This document shows positions 32,135-40,741 of a DNA stretch of 54,289 nt, one piece after another. The position numbers and the translations under genes are program-made. The notes beneath the pieces were generated by a model. That model saw nothing but the letters and a program-made list of their open reading frames with translations. It was not told the origin of the DNA and did not search any database. Numbering within the stretch: the first letter of the stretch is position 1; each line of letters begins with the position of its first letter. Origin of the DNA: an uncultured Clostridia bacterium (GTDB lineage: Bacteria; Bacillota; Clostridia; Christensenellales; Aristaeellaceae); assembly GCA_934632155.1 (NCBI GenBank), contig CAKTXZ010000016.1, positions 1-54,289 of the forward strand, given 5' to 3'.

Positions 32135-33754
32135 ATGAAACTGAACCTGAAAGCGATCGAGAAGCCTGCCGAATGGGAAAAAGCCGGTTTTACCCTGCCC
32201 TCGTTCAACTGCGATCAGGTACGCGTACAAACGCGCCGCGCGCCCAGATGGCTGCATGTCGGTGCGGGCAATATCTTCCGCGCTTTTCCTGCTGCCGTGC
32301 TGCAGGATCTGCTTGACCGCCGCCTGACGGATACCGGCCTGATCGTCGCCGAATGCTTTGACGGCGATATTATTGACGCCGCTTACGCGCCCTTTGATTG
32401 CCTGTCCGTGCTGTGCGTGCTCAGAAGCGACGGGGCGGTGGATAAACGGGTGATCGCCTCCGTGACCGAGGCGCTGCGCTGCGACGGGAAAAAGCCGATA
32501 GACGACGCGCGGCTGCGCGAGATCATGACGCAGCCCTCCCTGCAGATGGTTTCCTTTACCGTTACCGAAAAGGGCTACGCCGTGATGGACGCGTCCGGGC
32601 GCGCGCTGCCCATGGTTCAGCGAGAGCTTGACGCGCCGCCCGCCGCCGCGAAGACAACCGTCGGCAAGATCGCCGCCGGGCTGCTGGCGCGTTTTGAGGA
32701 AAACGCCGCGCCCATCGCGCTGGTGAGCATGGATAACTGCAGCCATAACGGCGATAAGCTGCGCGCCGCGGTGCTGTATATCGCCGAGGGCTGGCGCGAG
32801 CATCAGTATGTGGGAAAGGATTTTATCCGCTACCTGACGGATAACCGGAAGGTGGCCTTCCCCATCAGCATGATTGATAAAATCACGCCGCGGCCGGATG
32901 AAAAGGTGGCCAAAATGCTGGCTGATTCCGGGCTGGAGGGCGCCGCGCCCTTCATGACCGAGAAGCATACCTATACCGCCGCCTATGTGAATGCAGAGGA
33001 AACGCAATATCTGGTGGTCGAAAACGCATTCCCGGCCGGGCGGCCGCCGCTGGACAAGGCCGGCGTGTTCTTTGTGGATCGCGAAACGGTGGATAAGGCT
33101 GAGAAAATGAAGGTGTGCACCTGCCTGAACCCGCTGCATACGGCGCTGGCGGTGCTGGGCTGCCTGCTGGATTACCGCAGCATCTGCGATGAAATGCGCG
33201 ATGAGGATCTCAACGCGCTGGTGCGCCGCATCGTTTACCGCGAGGCCATGCCCGTGGTGGTTGACCCCGGCATTCTTTCCCCGGCGGATTTCGCGCGGGA
33301 GGTGCTGGAAAAGCGCTTCCCGAACCCGTTCATGCCCGATACGCCGCAGCGCATCGCCACCGATACCTCCCAGAAGCTGCCCATCCGTTATGGCGAAACG
33401 CTCAAGGCCTACGCCGCGCGCGCTGACCTGCACCCGGAGGGTCTGCGCTGCATTCCCTTTGTGCTGGCCGCATGGCTGCGCTATTTGATGGCGGTGGATG
33501 ATAAGCTGTCGCCCTTTACGCCCAGCCCCGATCCGATGCTGGACGAAATGCAATCCGCCCTTGCCTTTTTGCAGGTAGGGCGGACGGTGACGGCGGAACA
33601 GCTTGCGCCCGTGCTTGCCCGCGATGATGTTTTCGGTGTTGATCTGAACGCGCTGGGGCTTGCGGCTGTAATCACCCGCTATTTGAACGGCATGCTTGCC
33701 GGAAAGGGCGCGGTGCGCGCCGCGCTGCGGGCGCTGCTGCAGGAAACGGCGTAA
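32135..33754 (+). CDS. Mannitol dehydrogenase / fructuronate reductase family protein
   Basis: A 539-residue NAD-dependent polyol or hexuronate dehydrogenase. The nucleotide-binding segment is RWLHVGAGNIFRAF, then FTVTEKGYAVMD, LVSMDNCSHNGDKL (family signature with the catalytic Asn region), and FPISMIDKITPRPDE with the catalytic Lys motif. The closest family picture is UxuB-like, reducing fructuronate to mannonate, but mannitol-type activity is possible. ATG at 32135 follows GGGAGGATTGACG. No hexuronate partner genes are nearby. The 338 bases after it hold no gene, only a GC-rich hairpin near 33916-33960 and the tRNA promoter. Confidence 0.88.
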   Translation: MKLNLKAIEKPAEWEKAGFTLPSFNCDQVRVQTRRAPRWLHVGAGNIFRAFPAAVLQDLLDRRLTDTGLIVAECFDGDIIDAAYAPFDCLSVLCVLRSDGAVDKRVIASVTEALRCDGKKPIDDARLREIMTQPSLQMVSFTVTEKGYAVMDASGRALPMVQRELDAPPAAAKTTVGKIAAGLLARFEENAAPIALVSMDNCSHNGDKLRAAVLYIAEGWREHQYVGKDFIRYLTDNRKVAFPISMIDKITPRPDEKVAKMLADSGLEGAAPFMTEKHTYTAAYVNAEETQYLVVENAFPAGRPPLDKAGVFFVDRETVDKAEKMKVCTCLNPLHTALAVLGCLLDYRSICDEMRDEDLNALVRRIVYREAMPVVVDPGILSPADFAREVLEKRFPNPFMPDTPQRIATDTSQKLPIRYGETLKAYAARADLHPEGLRCIPFVLAAWLRYLMAVDDKLSPFTPSPDPMLDEMQSALAFLQVGRTVTAEQLAPVLARDDVFGVDLNALGLAAVITRYLNGMLAGKGAVRAALRALLQETA

Positions 33755-34044
33755 TACGGGGCTTGGGCGAAAATGCGCCTTGGATGCGCGCCTTCTCCAC
33801 ATCGGAGGGCGAAAATACGCTTCGCACGATGGAACCGAACCGAAAATACGCTTGGTATATGGCTGCGCCTTGGCTTGCGTATGGGCGAGGCGGCGTAGGC
33901 GGGCAATTGTGCAATACGGCGAAGGGCCGCTGCGGTTTTCAGCGCCGCGGCGGCCTTCGTTTTCGTTTGCGAGCGTGCGCTCCGAAGCGCGAAAGCGAAT
34001 CCTTCAATTTTCGTAATTTTTGGCGAAAGTGCGCAATTTGGTGG

Positions 34045-34073
34045 TTGACATTTTCTGCGTGGGCGAGTATAAT
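34045..34073 (+). promoter_or_regulatory. Promoter of tRNA-Trp
   Basis: TTGACA at 34045-34050, 17 bases, TATAAT at 34068-34073, 19 bases before the tRNA. Confidence 0.9.
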
Positions 34074-34092
34074 AACCATGTTGCATTGCAAT

Positions 34093-34166
34093 AGGGGAAT
34101 GGTGTAATGGTAACACGTGGGTCTCCAAAACCTTTGTTGAGGGTTCGAATCCTTCTTCCCCTGCCA
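34093..34166 (+). tRNA. tRNA-Trp (CCA anticodon)
   Basis: A 74-base cloverleaf with encoded CCA end. The acceptor AGGGGAA/TTCCCCT pairs fully; the anticodon loop CTCCAAA gives CCA for Trp. The anticodon stem has weak outer pairs (T-T, G-T). Confidence 0.93.
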
Positions 34167-34168
34167 AG

Positions 34169-34207
34169 AAAATCCCGGGAATGGAAGCGTTCTCGGGATT
34201 TTTTCTT
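34169..34207 (+). terminator. Intrinsic terminator after tRNA-Trp
   Basis: AATCCCGGGA and TCTCGGGATT form the stem, followed by T-rich sequence. Confidence 0.8.
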
Positions 34208-34247
34208 TTGATTTATTCCCTGATATCGCCGGAAATGCGCCGCTATG

Positions 34248-34266
34248 GGGTACACGGCAGGGTACA
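34248..34266 (+). repeat. GGGTACA direct repeat pair downstream of tRNA-Trp
   Basis: GGGTACA occurs at 34248-34254 and 34260-34266. Such short iterated motifs resemble integrase arm-type sites near attachment sites in mobile elements; no integrase gene is present. The stretch 34210-34650 otherwise holds nothing I can support. Confidence 0.35.
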
Positions 34267-34652
34267 TCGTCTGCGTCGCGGTCTATGCGTCATGGATGTA
34301 TGCTTGAATTTATAGAAAAATATGGCTTTTCGAAAAGGCGAATCCATGGGATGGCATAAACCGCTTTTCCAATGCGCTAAAAGGCTCGTCTATATTCGTT
34401 ATAAGCCGCTTGAAAATCTGCCACAAAAGAGATACTATATTATGTTACGGCGATATACGAAGGGGACTGTTTGTACGCTTCGCCGCCTTCCTTGCATGCA
34501 GAACTAGACCGGGGCGCAAGCCCTTTCGAAACGGACATACTGCCCGAAGACCCCAAATGAATGGAGCCCGAAATTTCGGAGCGCAGAGGATTTTGCACGT
34601 CGGAATTCCCAAAGCTTCCGCAAACAGATAAGCGAAGGAGCATAGGAACGTC

Positions 34653-34982
34653 ATGAAAACGTACAAAGAAATGGTCAAGGAAATAAAGCGTCCCTTTATG
34701 GAATTGCTTCGCAGCACGGACGCGGCGCTTGAAAGCGTCAAGGAATGCATGCAGGCGGAAGAAGCCCTTGAATGGAATGGCGATGAGTTTGATAAAGAAT
34801 TTGGATGGATGGCCGGTGAGGCTCCGGATCAATATAAGACGCAGACGCGCGCCGCTTTGCTGACGTCTTCCTATGAAAAGTTGTCGCAGCTTCGCAATGT
34901 AACCAACGAGATATTACGCTGTTGCGAGGCTGCGGATGAGGAGCTGCAGGCTCTGTATGCGTCGCCGATCAGCGCGAGATAG
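34653..34982 (+). CDS. Hypothetical helical protein
   Basis: A 109-residue soluble, acidic, mostly helical protein (MKTYKEMVKEIKRPFMELLR; DAALESVKECMQAEEALEWN; KLSQLRNVTNEILRCCEAAD). No family recognised. ATG at 34653 has GGAG 13 bases and AGGA 5 bases upstream, moderate support. Codon use is less GC-rich than in neighbouring genes, in line with the AT-richer patch after tRNA-Trp, so it may be a transferred gene. Confidence 0.55.
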   Translation: MKTYKEMVKEIKRPFMELLRSTDAALESVKECMQAEEALEWNGDEFDKEFGWMAGEAPDQYKTQTRAALLTSSYEKLSQLRNVTNEILRCCEAADEELQALYASPISAR

Positions 34983-35130
34983 GCCGGGAAACGCCTGATT
35001 CGGAAGGCGGACGCCTCTATGCCGAAGGAAAAGCGCCTGCCGCGCTATACTGCCAAAGCGGCGCGGCCGTACCTGCGCGCGCCTTGCTTTAGGGGCTGCG
35101 CGTCCGCATGAGACGGCAAAATGGAGGATG

Positions 35131-35227
35131 AATCTCATTCGTCACGCGCCCTGAATGGCGGAAGGATGCAAGACTTGCGTCTTCTCTTTCCTCCGGCCGG
35201 GGCGCGTGGCTGAGTGAGATTTTTTTG
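35131..35227 (+). ncRNA. Large structured hairpin with T7 tail (terminator or small RNA)
   Basis: AATCTCA (35131-35137) pairs with TGAGATT (35215-35221), CACGCGCCC (35143-35151) with GGGCGCGTG (35200-35208), and an inner GGCGGAAGGA region with TCCTCCGGCC; a small GCAAG/CTTGC hairpin sits at the tip. The outer stem ends directly in T7. The length, near 90 bases, exceeds an ordinary terminator. No promoter is obvious just upstream. Confidence 0.5.
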
Positions 35228-35362
35228 TTACCGCGCGCGGTTGATTAAGAATGATTATATTATAGCACAGGACAGATTCATCCCATTCAAAGCGGCTTTC
35301 GAAGGGGCGTTGAGGGCGCAAAAGCGCCCGCCTGCATGGAAAGCCGCTTTGGGTATTTTCGA

Positions 35363-36124
35363 TCAGCGCTTTCGGCGATATTCCGAGGGCGTGCAGTCGT
35401 TGGCCTTGCGGAAAGCCTTGCTGAAGGAGTAGATATCCGAAAAGCCGGTTTCCTCCGCCACCTGACGGATGGACATTTCCCGGGAGAGCAGCATGCCCTT
35501 CGCCTTTTCCATGCGGGTCAGGTGAATATAGTGCTTGGGGGGCAGCCCGTAGATCAGCGTGAACAGCTTGCGGAAATACACCTCGCTCACGCCGGAGAGA
35601 TCAGAGAGCGTTTTGCAGTTCAGGGCGGGGTCATAAATATGCGCTTCCAGATAATCCAGCCCGGGCTGGATGCGCTTCTTTTTCTGGTCGGCGATATAGG
35701 CGTTTTCCTGCTGGATATCCATGTAATAGAACAGACGGTATAATCCGCTCATGCAATAGGAACGATAGCCGGCCCTGCGGAAGGTGTAGGCCTGCTCGAT
35801 TTTATTGAACAGGGAAAGCACCTCCACGTCGTTATGAACCAAAAAGCTTTGCAGCTCGTTTCCGGCCTGCTGCGCCTCAAATTCGAGCAGGATGCATTCG
35901 CCTGTTTCCTGACAGTTGAAGGTATAGGTGGCCCCGGCGGGGATGAAAACAATATGGTTGCGGTCGGAAATGTGTTTTTTTCCATCCTGCACAAATTCGC
36001 TGTGGCCGGAAATTTTATAGCTCAGGGTGCACTGCGGCCGGTCCTTCACCACATAATGGCCCAACAGGCGGTTTACGCGGTTAACGGCGGCGACCCGCTG
36101 AATCAGTACATCGGAAAGGTGCAT
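35363..36124 (-). CDS. AraC-family transcriptional regulator
   Basis: A 253-residue regulator. The N-terminal cupin-like sensing domain (FIPAGATYTFNCQETGE) is followed by two helix-turn-helix motifs: LSDLSGVSEVYFRKLFTLIY and IRQVAEETGFSDIYSFSKAF, ending in the usual TPSEYRRK. ATG at 36124 follows CAAGGAGGCTTC. It is divergent from the sugar importer operon and very likely controls it in response to a sugar or glycoside. Confidence 0.92.
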   Translation of the reverse strand: MHLSDVLIQRVAAVNRVNRLLGHYVVKDRPQCTLSYKISGHSEFVQDGKKHISDRNHIVFIPAGATYTFNCQETGECILLEFEAQQAGNELQSFLVHNDVEVLSLFNKIEQAYTFRRAGYRSYCMSGLYRLFYYMDIQQENAYIADQKKKRIQPGLDYLEAHIYDPALNCKTLSDLSGVSEVYFRKLFTLIYGLPPKHYIHLTRMEKAKGMLLSREMSIRQVAEETGFSDIYSFSKAFRKANDCTPSEYRRKR

Positions 36125-36171
36125 GAAGCCTCCTTGAAAACAGGCGTTTTGGGCGCCAAACCTGCATTCTT

Positions 36172-36199
36172 ATTATAAACAAATTCACGAATTTGACAA
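36172..36199 (-). promoter_or_regulatory. Promoter of the AraC regulator gene, overlapping a palindrome
   Basis: Minus-strand TTGTCA (36199-36194), 16 bases, TATAAT (36177-36172). A palindrome AAATTCACGAATTT (36181-36194) fills the spacer and could be an operator. Confidence 0.6.
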
Positions 36200-36249
36200 G
36201 GCGCTTGAGAAAATAAGTATCAAAAATGACAAATGTATCATGAAAACCA

Positions 36250-36278
36250 TTTACAGTGACGGCCTACTTGCATAAAAT
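36250..36278 (+). promoter_or_regulatory. Promoter of the importer/catabolic operon
   Basis: TTTACA at 36250-36255, 17 bases, TAAAAT at 36273-36278: a sub-consensus promoter that would fit activation by the divergent AraC protein. Confidence 0.6.
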
Positions 36279-36319
36279 ACGAAGCAGATTTGCTAACACA
36301 AGGTAAAGAGGGTGAAGGT

Positions 36320-37261
36320 GTGCACGCGGCCATCAAAACGGGGGAAAAAAGCTCCTTTTCCAACCGCCTCGGCAGGGACATGCGGCGGTACTGGCGGGTT
36401 TATCTGATGCTGCTGCCGGTGGTGGCGTTTTATCTGATTTTCAAGTATGGCTCGATGGGCTATCTGGTGATTGCCTTTCAGAACTTTAAGCCGGCGAAGG
36501 GGATTCTGGGCAGTCGATGGGTCGGCTTGGAAAACTTTGTTAAGTTCTTTAACAACAGCTACTGCTGGCGGCTGATTCGGAACACCCTGCTGCTCAACGT
36601 GTTCGGTATTCTCTTTTCATTCCCCGCGCCCATTCTGCTGGCGCTGATGATTAACGAGGTGCAGCAGAAGGCGCTGAAAAAAACGATTCAGACCATCAGC
36701 TATATTCCCCATTTCATTTCGCTGGTGGTGGTCTGCGGCATGCTGCGGGAATTCTGCGCCTCCAACGGCCTGTTTAACAGCGTTCGGGCGCTGCTGGGCT
36801 TGGAGCGCTATAATCTGCTTACCGATCCTTCCCTTTACCGCACGATTCATATCAGCTCGGGCATCTGGCAGAGCGTGGGCTGGAGCAGCATCATCTATCT
36901 GGCCACCCTTTCCGGCGTGGATACGCAGCTGTATGAAGCGGCGTATATTGACGGGGCGAATAAGTTCCAGCGGATTTTGCATGTCACGCTGCCGGCGCTG
37001 GTGCCGATTATTACGGTGCAGTTTATCATGCGCATTGGCCATATCATGAGTCTTGGCTATGAGAAGATCATCCTGCTCTATAACAGCACCATCTATGAAA
37101 CGGCGGACGTAATCTCCACCTATTTGTACCGCTACGGCCTGTTGGGCGCGAGATACGGCATGGGCACGGCCATCGGCCTGATGAATTCCGTCATTAACAT
37201 TATCATTCTGGTGACCGTCAATAAGACGTTTGCCCGGCTGACCGAGAACAGCCTCTGGTAA
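36320..37261 (+). CDS. Carbohydrate ABC transporter permease (LplB/YtcP-partner type)
   Basis: A 313-residue membrane permease with about six helices. The start of the domain, YWRVYLMLLPVVAFYLIFKY and MGYLVIAFQNFKPAKGILGS, is typical of Lpl/YteP-type permeases for complex glycans in Bacillota. The EAA loop is YEAAYIDGANKFQRILHVT. GTG at 36320 has AGGGTGAAGG just upstream; TTG at 36290 is a weaker alternative. It forms the pore with the next gene's product. Confidence 0.9.
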   Translation: MHAAIKTGEKSSFSNRLGRDMRRYWRVYLMLLPVVAFYLIFKYGSMGYLVIAFQNFKPAKGILGSRWVGLENFVKFFNNSYCWRLIRNTLLLNVFGILFSFPAPILLALMINEVQQKALKKTIQTISYIPHFISLVVVCGMLREFCASNGLFNSVRALLGLERYNLLTDPSLYRTIHISSGIWQSVGWSSIIYLATLSGVDTQLYEAAYIDGANKFQRILHVTLPALVPIITVQFIMRIGHIMSLGYEKIILLYNSTIYETADVISTYLYRYGLLGARYGMGTAIGLMNSVINIIILVTVNKTFARLTENSLW

Positions 37262-37274
37262 GGGGGAGAAAAGC

Positions 37275-38162
37275 ATGGCCATTGTGGAAAACAAATCTCG
37301 AGGAGAACGGATTTTCAACGCGGTCAATATCGTTATTCTGTTGTTTTTGACGCTCATTTTCTTTTATCCGCTATGGCATTGCCTGATGGCTTCCTTCAGC
37401 GATCCGGGCAAGCTGCTGGCCAACACGGGCGCGCTGCTCTGGCCGGCCGGCTATTCCCTGCGGGGCTATGAGGCCGTGCTGCAGAACCAGAACATCCTTA
37501 CAGGCTATAAGAACACGCTGTTTTACGTCATCACGGGCACGTCGCTGAGTATGGTGCTGACGCTGGTGGGCGCGTATGCGCTCACGCGTCAGGGGCTGAT
37601 GCTCAAAAAGCCCATCATGGTGATAATCGTCATCACCATGTACATCGGCGGCGGCATGATTCCCGACTTCATGGTGGTGAGCAAGCTGGGGCTGTTTGAC
37701 AGCCGCTGGTCGGTCGTTCTTGCCACGGCAATTACCACCTATAACCTGATGGTTATGCGCACGGCCTTTTTGCAGGTGCCCCATTCGCTGGAGGAAAGCG
37801 CCATGCTGGACGGAGCCAACGATTTCGTGATCCTCTGGCGCATCCTTCTGCCGGTGACGAAGGCGACGATCGCCGTGGTGGCGCTGTTTTACGCCGTGGG
37901 CCGCTGGAACGCATGGTTCAACGCCTCCATCTTCCTGCGCAGCCGGACGAAGTATCCGCTGCAGCTGTTCCTGCGGGAAATTCTCATCGCGAATCAAACC
38001 AGCGGCAACGACGGCGTAACGGCCGAGGACGGCGTGTTCTATCTGGAGGAAATCATCAAGTACTGCACCATCATCGTTTCCACCGTGCCGATTCTGTGCG
38101 TTTATCCCTTTGTGCAGAAGTATTTCGTCACGGGCGTGATGCTGGGCTCTGTGAAGGGATAA
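37275..38162 (+). CDS. Carbohydrate ABC transporter permease (LplC/YtcP type)
   Basis: A 295-residue permease with six predicted helices, the CUT1 partner of the previous gene. FYPLWHCLMASFSDPGKLLA near the start and the EAA loop LEESAMLDGANDFVILWRIL are diagnostic, as is the ending YPFVQKYFVTGVMLGSVKG. ATG at 37275 follows GGGGGAGAAAAGC, 13 bases after the first permease. No ATPase gene is in the operon; such systems commonly borrow a shared MsmX-type ATPase. Confidence 0.92.
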   Translation: MAIVENKSRGERIFNAVNIVILLFLTLIFFYPLWHCLMASFSDPGKLLANTGALLWPAGYSLRGYEAVLQNQNILTGYKNTLFYVITGTSLSMVLTLVGAYALTRQGLMLKKPIMVIIVITMYIGGGMIPDFMVVSKLGLFDSRWSVVLATAITTYNLMVMRTAFLQVPHSLEESAMLDGANDFVILWRILLPVTKATIAVVALFYAVGRWNAWFNASIFLRSRTKYPLQLFLREILIANQTSGNDGVTAEDGVFYLEEIIKYCTIIVSTVPILCVYPFVQKYFVTGVMLGSVKG

Positions 38163-38213
38163 AAGCGGGATTTATGCTGATATCAGCATAAAAATATGAA
38201 AGGAGAGACCCAA

Positions 38214-39800
38214 ATGAAAAAGTTTCTGGCTCTGGCGTTGGCAGCGATGCTGCTGCTGTCCTGCGGCGCGGCGCTTGCGGAAGACCGCATGACCGACCGC
38301 TTCATGCCGCCTCATGTGAATGAGGGGCAGTACCCCATTCCCGGCAACAAGACCCTTTCGTGGTGGATGGAGATCAACAAATCCGCCGTGGCGTTCATCA
38401 GCAGCTATGCGGAGAACACGGCGTATCAGGAAATCGAAAAGCAGACCGGCGTTACCATCGAATTCATCCACCCCACCGTGGGCATGGCCAAGGAGCAGTT
38501 TAACCTGCTGTTCATGGACACCGGCAAGCTGCCCGACATCATCATGCTCTCCAACGACACGTGGTATGAGGGCGGCCTGAACCAGATGTATGAGGACGGC
38601 CTGATTATCGATCTGGTTCCGTATCTGGATGAGTACGCGCCCCAGTATAAGTCTCTGGTGGACGGCAATCGCGCCGCCGCCAAGAAGATTTATCAGGGCG
38701 ATGACGCGGATCGGATCTACGGCTTCTATCGCATGGATCTGGGCAAGGCCATTCCCTTCAACCGCTGCATCTGCCGCGCGGACTGGCTGAAGGAATTCAA
38801 CATGAGCACGCCCACCACCATCGCGGAATACGAAGCGTATTTCGACGCGGTGCTGGCCAACAAGCCGGGCGTGACGCCCTTCTATGTTTCGCTCTCCGAC
38901 AGCAGCCAGCAGCTGCTGCTCATGGGCGCGTTCGATATGTACTGCAACTGGTATCAGATCGACGGTCAGTCGCATCACTACGCCAACGAGCCCGCCTATA
39001 AGGACTATCTGGAACTGATGAACAAATGGTATCAGAAGGGCTACATGAGCAAGGATATGGCGACCCTGACCAACAACGAAGTGTACGCTCTCTTCGACGG
39101 CGGCCAGCTGGCCTGCTATACCGGCAACGTGGATCAGACCTACGACCGTCTGCTCAGCATGGAAAACGTGGAGCAGACTCCCATGCCCTACATGCGCAAG
39201 GAAGCGGATTCCAAGCTGCATACGGATATCTCCAGCGCGCCTGTGAGCAGCGGTCTGGCGTATGTGTCCGTCATCACCACCAACTGCAAGGATGTTGAAG
39301 CGGCCGTGCAGCTGCTGAACTACTCCTACACTTGGGAAGGCGCGGTCATCGCCGGCGTGGGCGTGGAAGGCCTGACCTTCGAGTGGAAGGACGGCGTGCC
39401 CTACTACACCGATTATGTGCTTCATAATCCCGATGGTAAAACGGGGGGCAACATCGCCTATTGCGACCGGATTCATCTGGGCAGCAAGATGTGGTGGGGC
39501 GACAATCTGACCGGCCCCTACACCGGCAAGGCCCTCAACCGCAAGCTGTGGAGCGACGACCCCAATGTGGACAACGCCTATGTGATGCCCGCAATCAACC
39601 TGAGCACCGCGGACGCCGAGCGTCGTAACGAAATCATGGCCGAGGTGAACACCTACGTATCCGAAATGAAGTTTGCCTTCATTACGGGCAAGGAATCGCT
39701 GGATAACTTTGACAAGTATGTGGAAAAGGTAAACAGTCTGGGCCTGCCCGAAGCGATTGAAATCACGCAGCGCGGTCTGGATCGTTACTACGCGGATTAA
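38214..39800 (+). CDS. Carbohydrate ABC transporter substrate-binding protein (LplA/YtcQ type)
   Basis: About 528 residues, exported. The signal sequence MKKFLALALAAMLLLSCGAA contains LLSC, which fits a lipobox, yet ALA-ED just after also fits signal peptidase I, so lipid anchoring is uncertain. The mature protein has family 1 binding-protein features (EIEKQTGVTIEFIHPTVG, DTGKLPDIIMLSNDTWYEGG, DLVPYLDEYAPQYK). ATG at 38214 follows AAAGGAGAGACCCAA. It delivers an oligosaccharide or glycoside to the two permeases upstream. Confidence 0.9.
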   Translation: MKKFLALALAAMLLLSCGAALAEDRMTDRFMPPHVNEGQYPIPGNKTLSWWMEINKSAVAFISSYAENTAYQEIEKQTGVTIEFIHPTVGMAKEQFNLLFMDTGKLPDIIMLSNDTWYEGGLNQMYEDGLIIDLVPYLDEYAPQYKSLVDGNRAAAKKIYQGDDADRIYGFYRMDLGKAIPFNRCICRADWLKEFNMSTPTTIAEYEAYFDAVLANKPGVTPFYVSLSDSSQQLLLMGAFDMYCNWYQIDGQSHHYANEPAYKDYLELMNKWYQKGYMSKDMATLTNNEVYALFDGGQLACYTGNVDQTYDRLLSMENVEQTPMPYMRKEADSKLHTDISSAPVSSGLAYVSVITTNCKDVEAAVQLLNYSYTWEGAVIAGVGVEGLTFEWKDGVPYYTDYVLHNPDGKTGGNIAYCDRIHLGSKMWWGDNLTGPYTGKALNRKLWSDDPNVDNAYVMPAINLSTADAERRNEIMAEVNTYVSEMKFAFITGKESLDNFDKYVEKVNSLGLPEAIEITQRGLDRYYAD

Positions 39801-39808
39801 TTTGAGTT

Positions 39809-39850
39809 TATTTGCAACGGTATCGCGTAAAAGCGATACCGTTGCAAATA
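39809..39850 (+). terminator. Perfect 18-bp hairpin after the binding-protein gene
   Basis: TTTGCAACGGTATCGC (39811-39826) and GCGATACCGTTGCAAA (39833-39848) pair without mismatch around a 6-base loop, and two flanking A-T pairs extend the stem. No T-run follows. A second hairpin, TGTCCCAA/TTGGGACA, lies at 39866-39900. Together they may stabilise the importer mRNA and reduce readthrough into the enzyme genes. Confidence 0.65.
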
Positions 39851-39945
39851 GCGGATAGCGGAAATTGTCCCAAGGCGGCGCATGGCGGCGCTTTGGGACA
39901 GCGGCTGCTGTAATTTGAAGAAAGACGCGGAGGTGCCAAGCGCAT

Positions 39946-40704
39946 ATGAATTTCACAGGAAAAAATGTCTTTGTCACGGGCGCGGGCGGATATATCGGAT
40001 CATTTACCGCAAAAGAGTTTGCGGCGCGCGGAGCGAAGGTGACTGTGTTTGACCAAAACGCGGCGGGCGTTGAGAAAACCGTGGATGCAATTCGCGCGGC
40101 GGGCGGGACGGCTATCGGTATGACGGGAGACGTGACTTCTTCGGCTTCCGTGGACGAAGCGGTGAAAAGCGCCGCGGAGCAGATGGGCGGTCTGGATATC
40201 ATGGTGCATGCCGCAGGCGGCAGCGCGCGGGACGAGAACCGTCCGCTGGTTCAGCAGACAGACGAGGTGATCGACCGAATTATCAAGGTGAATCTGTACG
40301 GTGCGTTTTATACCGCGCGGGCGGCGGCGCGCATGATGATCGAGCAGGGCCGCGGCGGACGGATTATTCCGTTTTCCTCCGTTATCGGCTATAACGGCTG
40401 CCGCAATCTGGCTGATTATTCCGCCGCAAAAGGCGGCGTGATCGCGATGGTGAAATCGCTCGCCAAGGAGCTGGGCGAATATAAAATCACGGTAAACAGC
40501 GTCGCCCCCGGCATTGTGATGCGGCCGGAGGAAAAGGCGAGCGACCATCGCGCGCTGGAAACGAACGAGCTGCATCGGAAATGTACCGCAGCGGACGTCG
40601 CGAAGCTGGTATGCTTTCTGGCTTCCGAGGATGCGGGGTTCATTACAGGACAGACGTATGTGGTGGACGGCGGGCGCGGGTTGGCGCTGAAAGGAACGGA
40701 TTGA
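39946..40704 (+). CDS. SDR-family oxidoreductase
   Basis: A 252-residue short-chain dehydrogenase. The Rossmann motif is FVTGAGGYIGSFTAKEF, the NNAG-type motif MVHAAGGSARDENR, the catalytic Ser in PFSSVIGYNG, and YSAAKGG is the YxxxK active site. C-terminal AGFITGQTYVVDGGRGLAL is typical. ATG at 39946 follows GGAGGTGCCAAGCGCAT. The last 60 codons and the start of the next gene are repeated at 42506-42725. Probably oxidises a sugar or cyclitol from the imported glycoside; substrate unknown. Confidence 0.9.
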   Translation: MNFTGKNVFVTGAGGYIGSFTAKEFAARGAKVTVFDQNAAGVEKTVDAIRAAGGTAIGMTGDVTSSASVDEAVKSAAEQMGGLDIMVHAAGGSARDENRPLVQQTDEVIDRIIKVNLYGAFYTARAAARMMIEQGRGGRIIPFSSVIGYNGCRNLADYSAAKGGVIAMVKSLAKELGEYKITVNSVAPGIVMRPEEKASDHRALETNELHRKCTAADVAKLVCFLASEDAGFITGQTYVVDGGRGLALKGTD

Positions 40705-40741
40705 GATGCAAGCGTTAACAGCGCAGGCGCTACGGCAGGAA
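40506..40741 (+). repeat. Diverged duplication, copy 1 (SDR 3' end plus start of next gene)
   Basis: From about 40522 to 40741 the sequence aligns without gaps to 42506-42725, offset by 1984 bases. Differences are mostly at third codon positions. It covers the last 60 codons of the SDR gene, the stop, and the first 12 codons of the AroD-like gene. Confidence 0.85.

Noticed and set aside
31538..33802. A 754-codon minus-strand frame opposite the DUF1836 and mannitol dehydrogenase-type genes
   Set aside because: It spans two genuine genes on the other strand and shows only low-complexity His/Arg-rich sequence.
38172..40202. A 676-codon minus-strand frame opposite the binding protein gene
   Set aside because: Antisense shadow crossing an intergenic hairpin region; the plus strand has signal peptide and family motifs.
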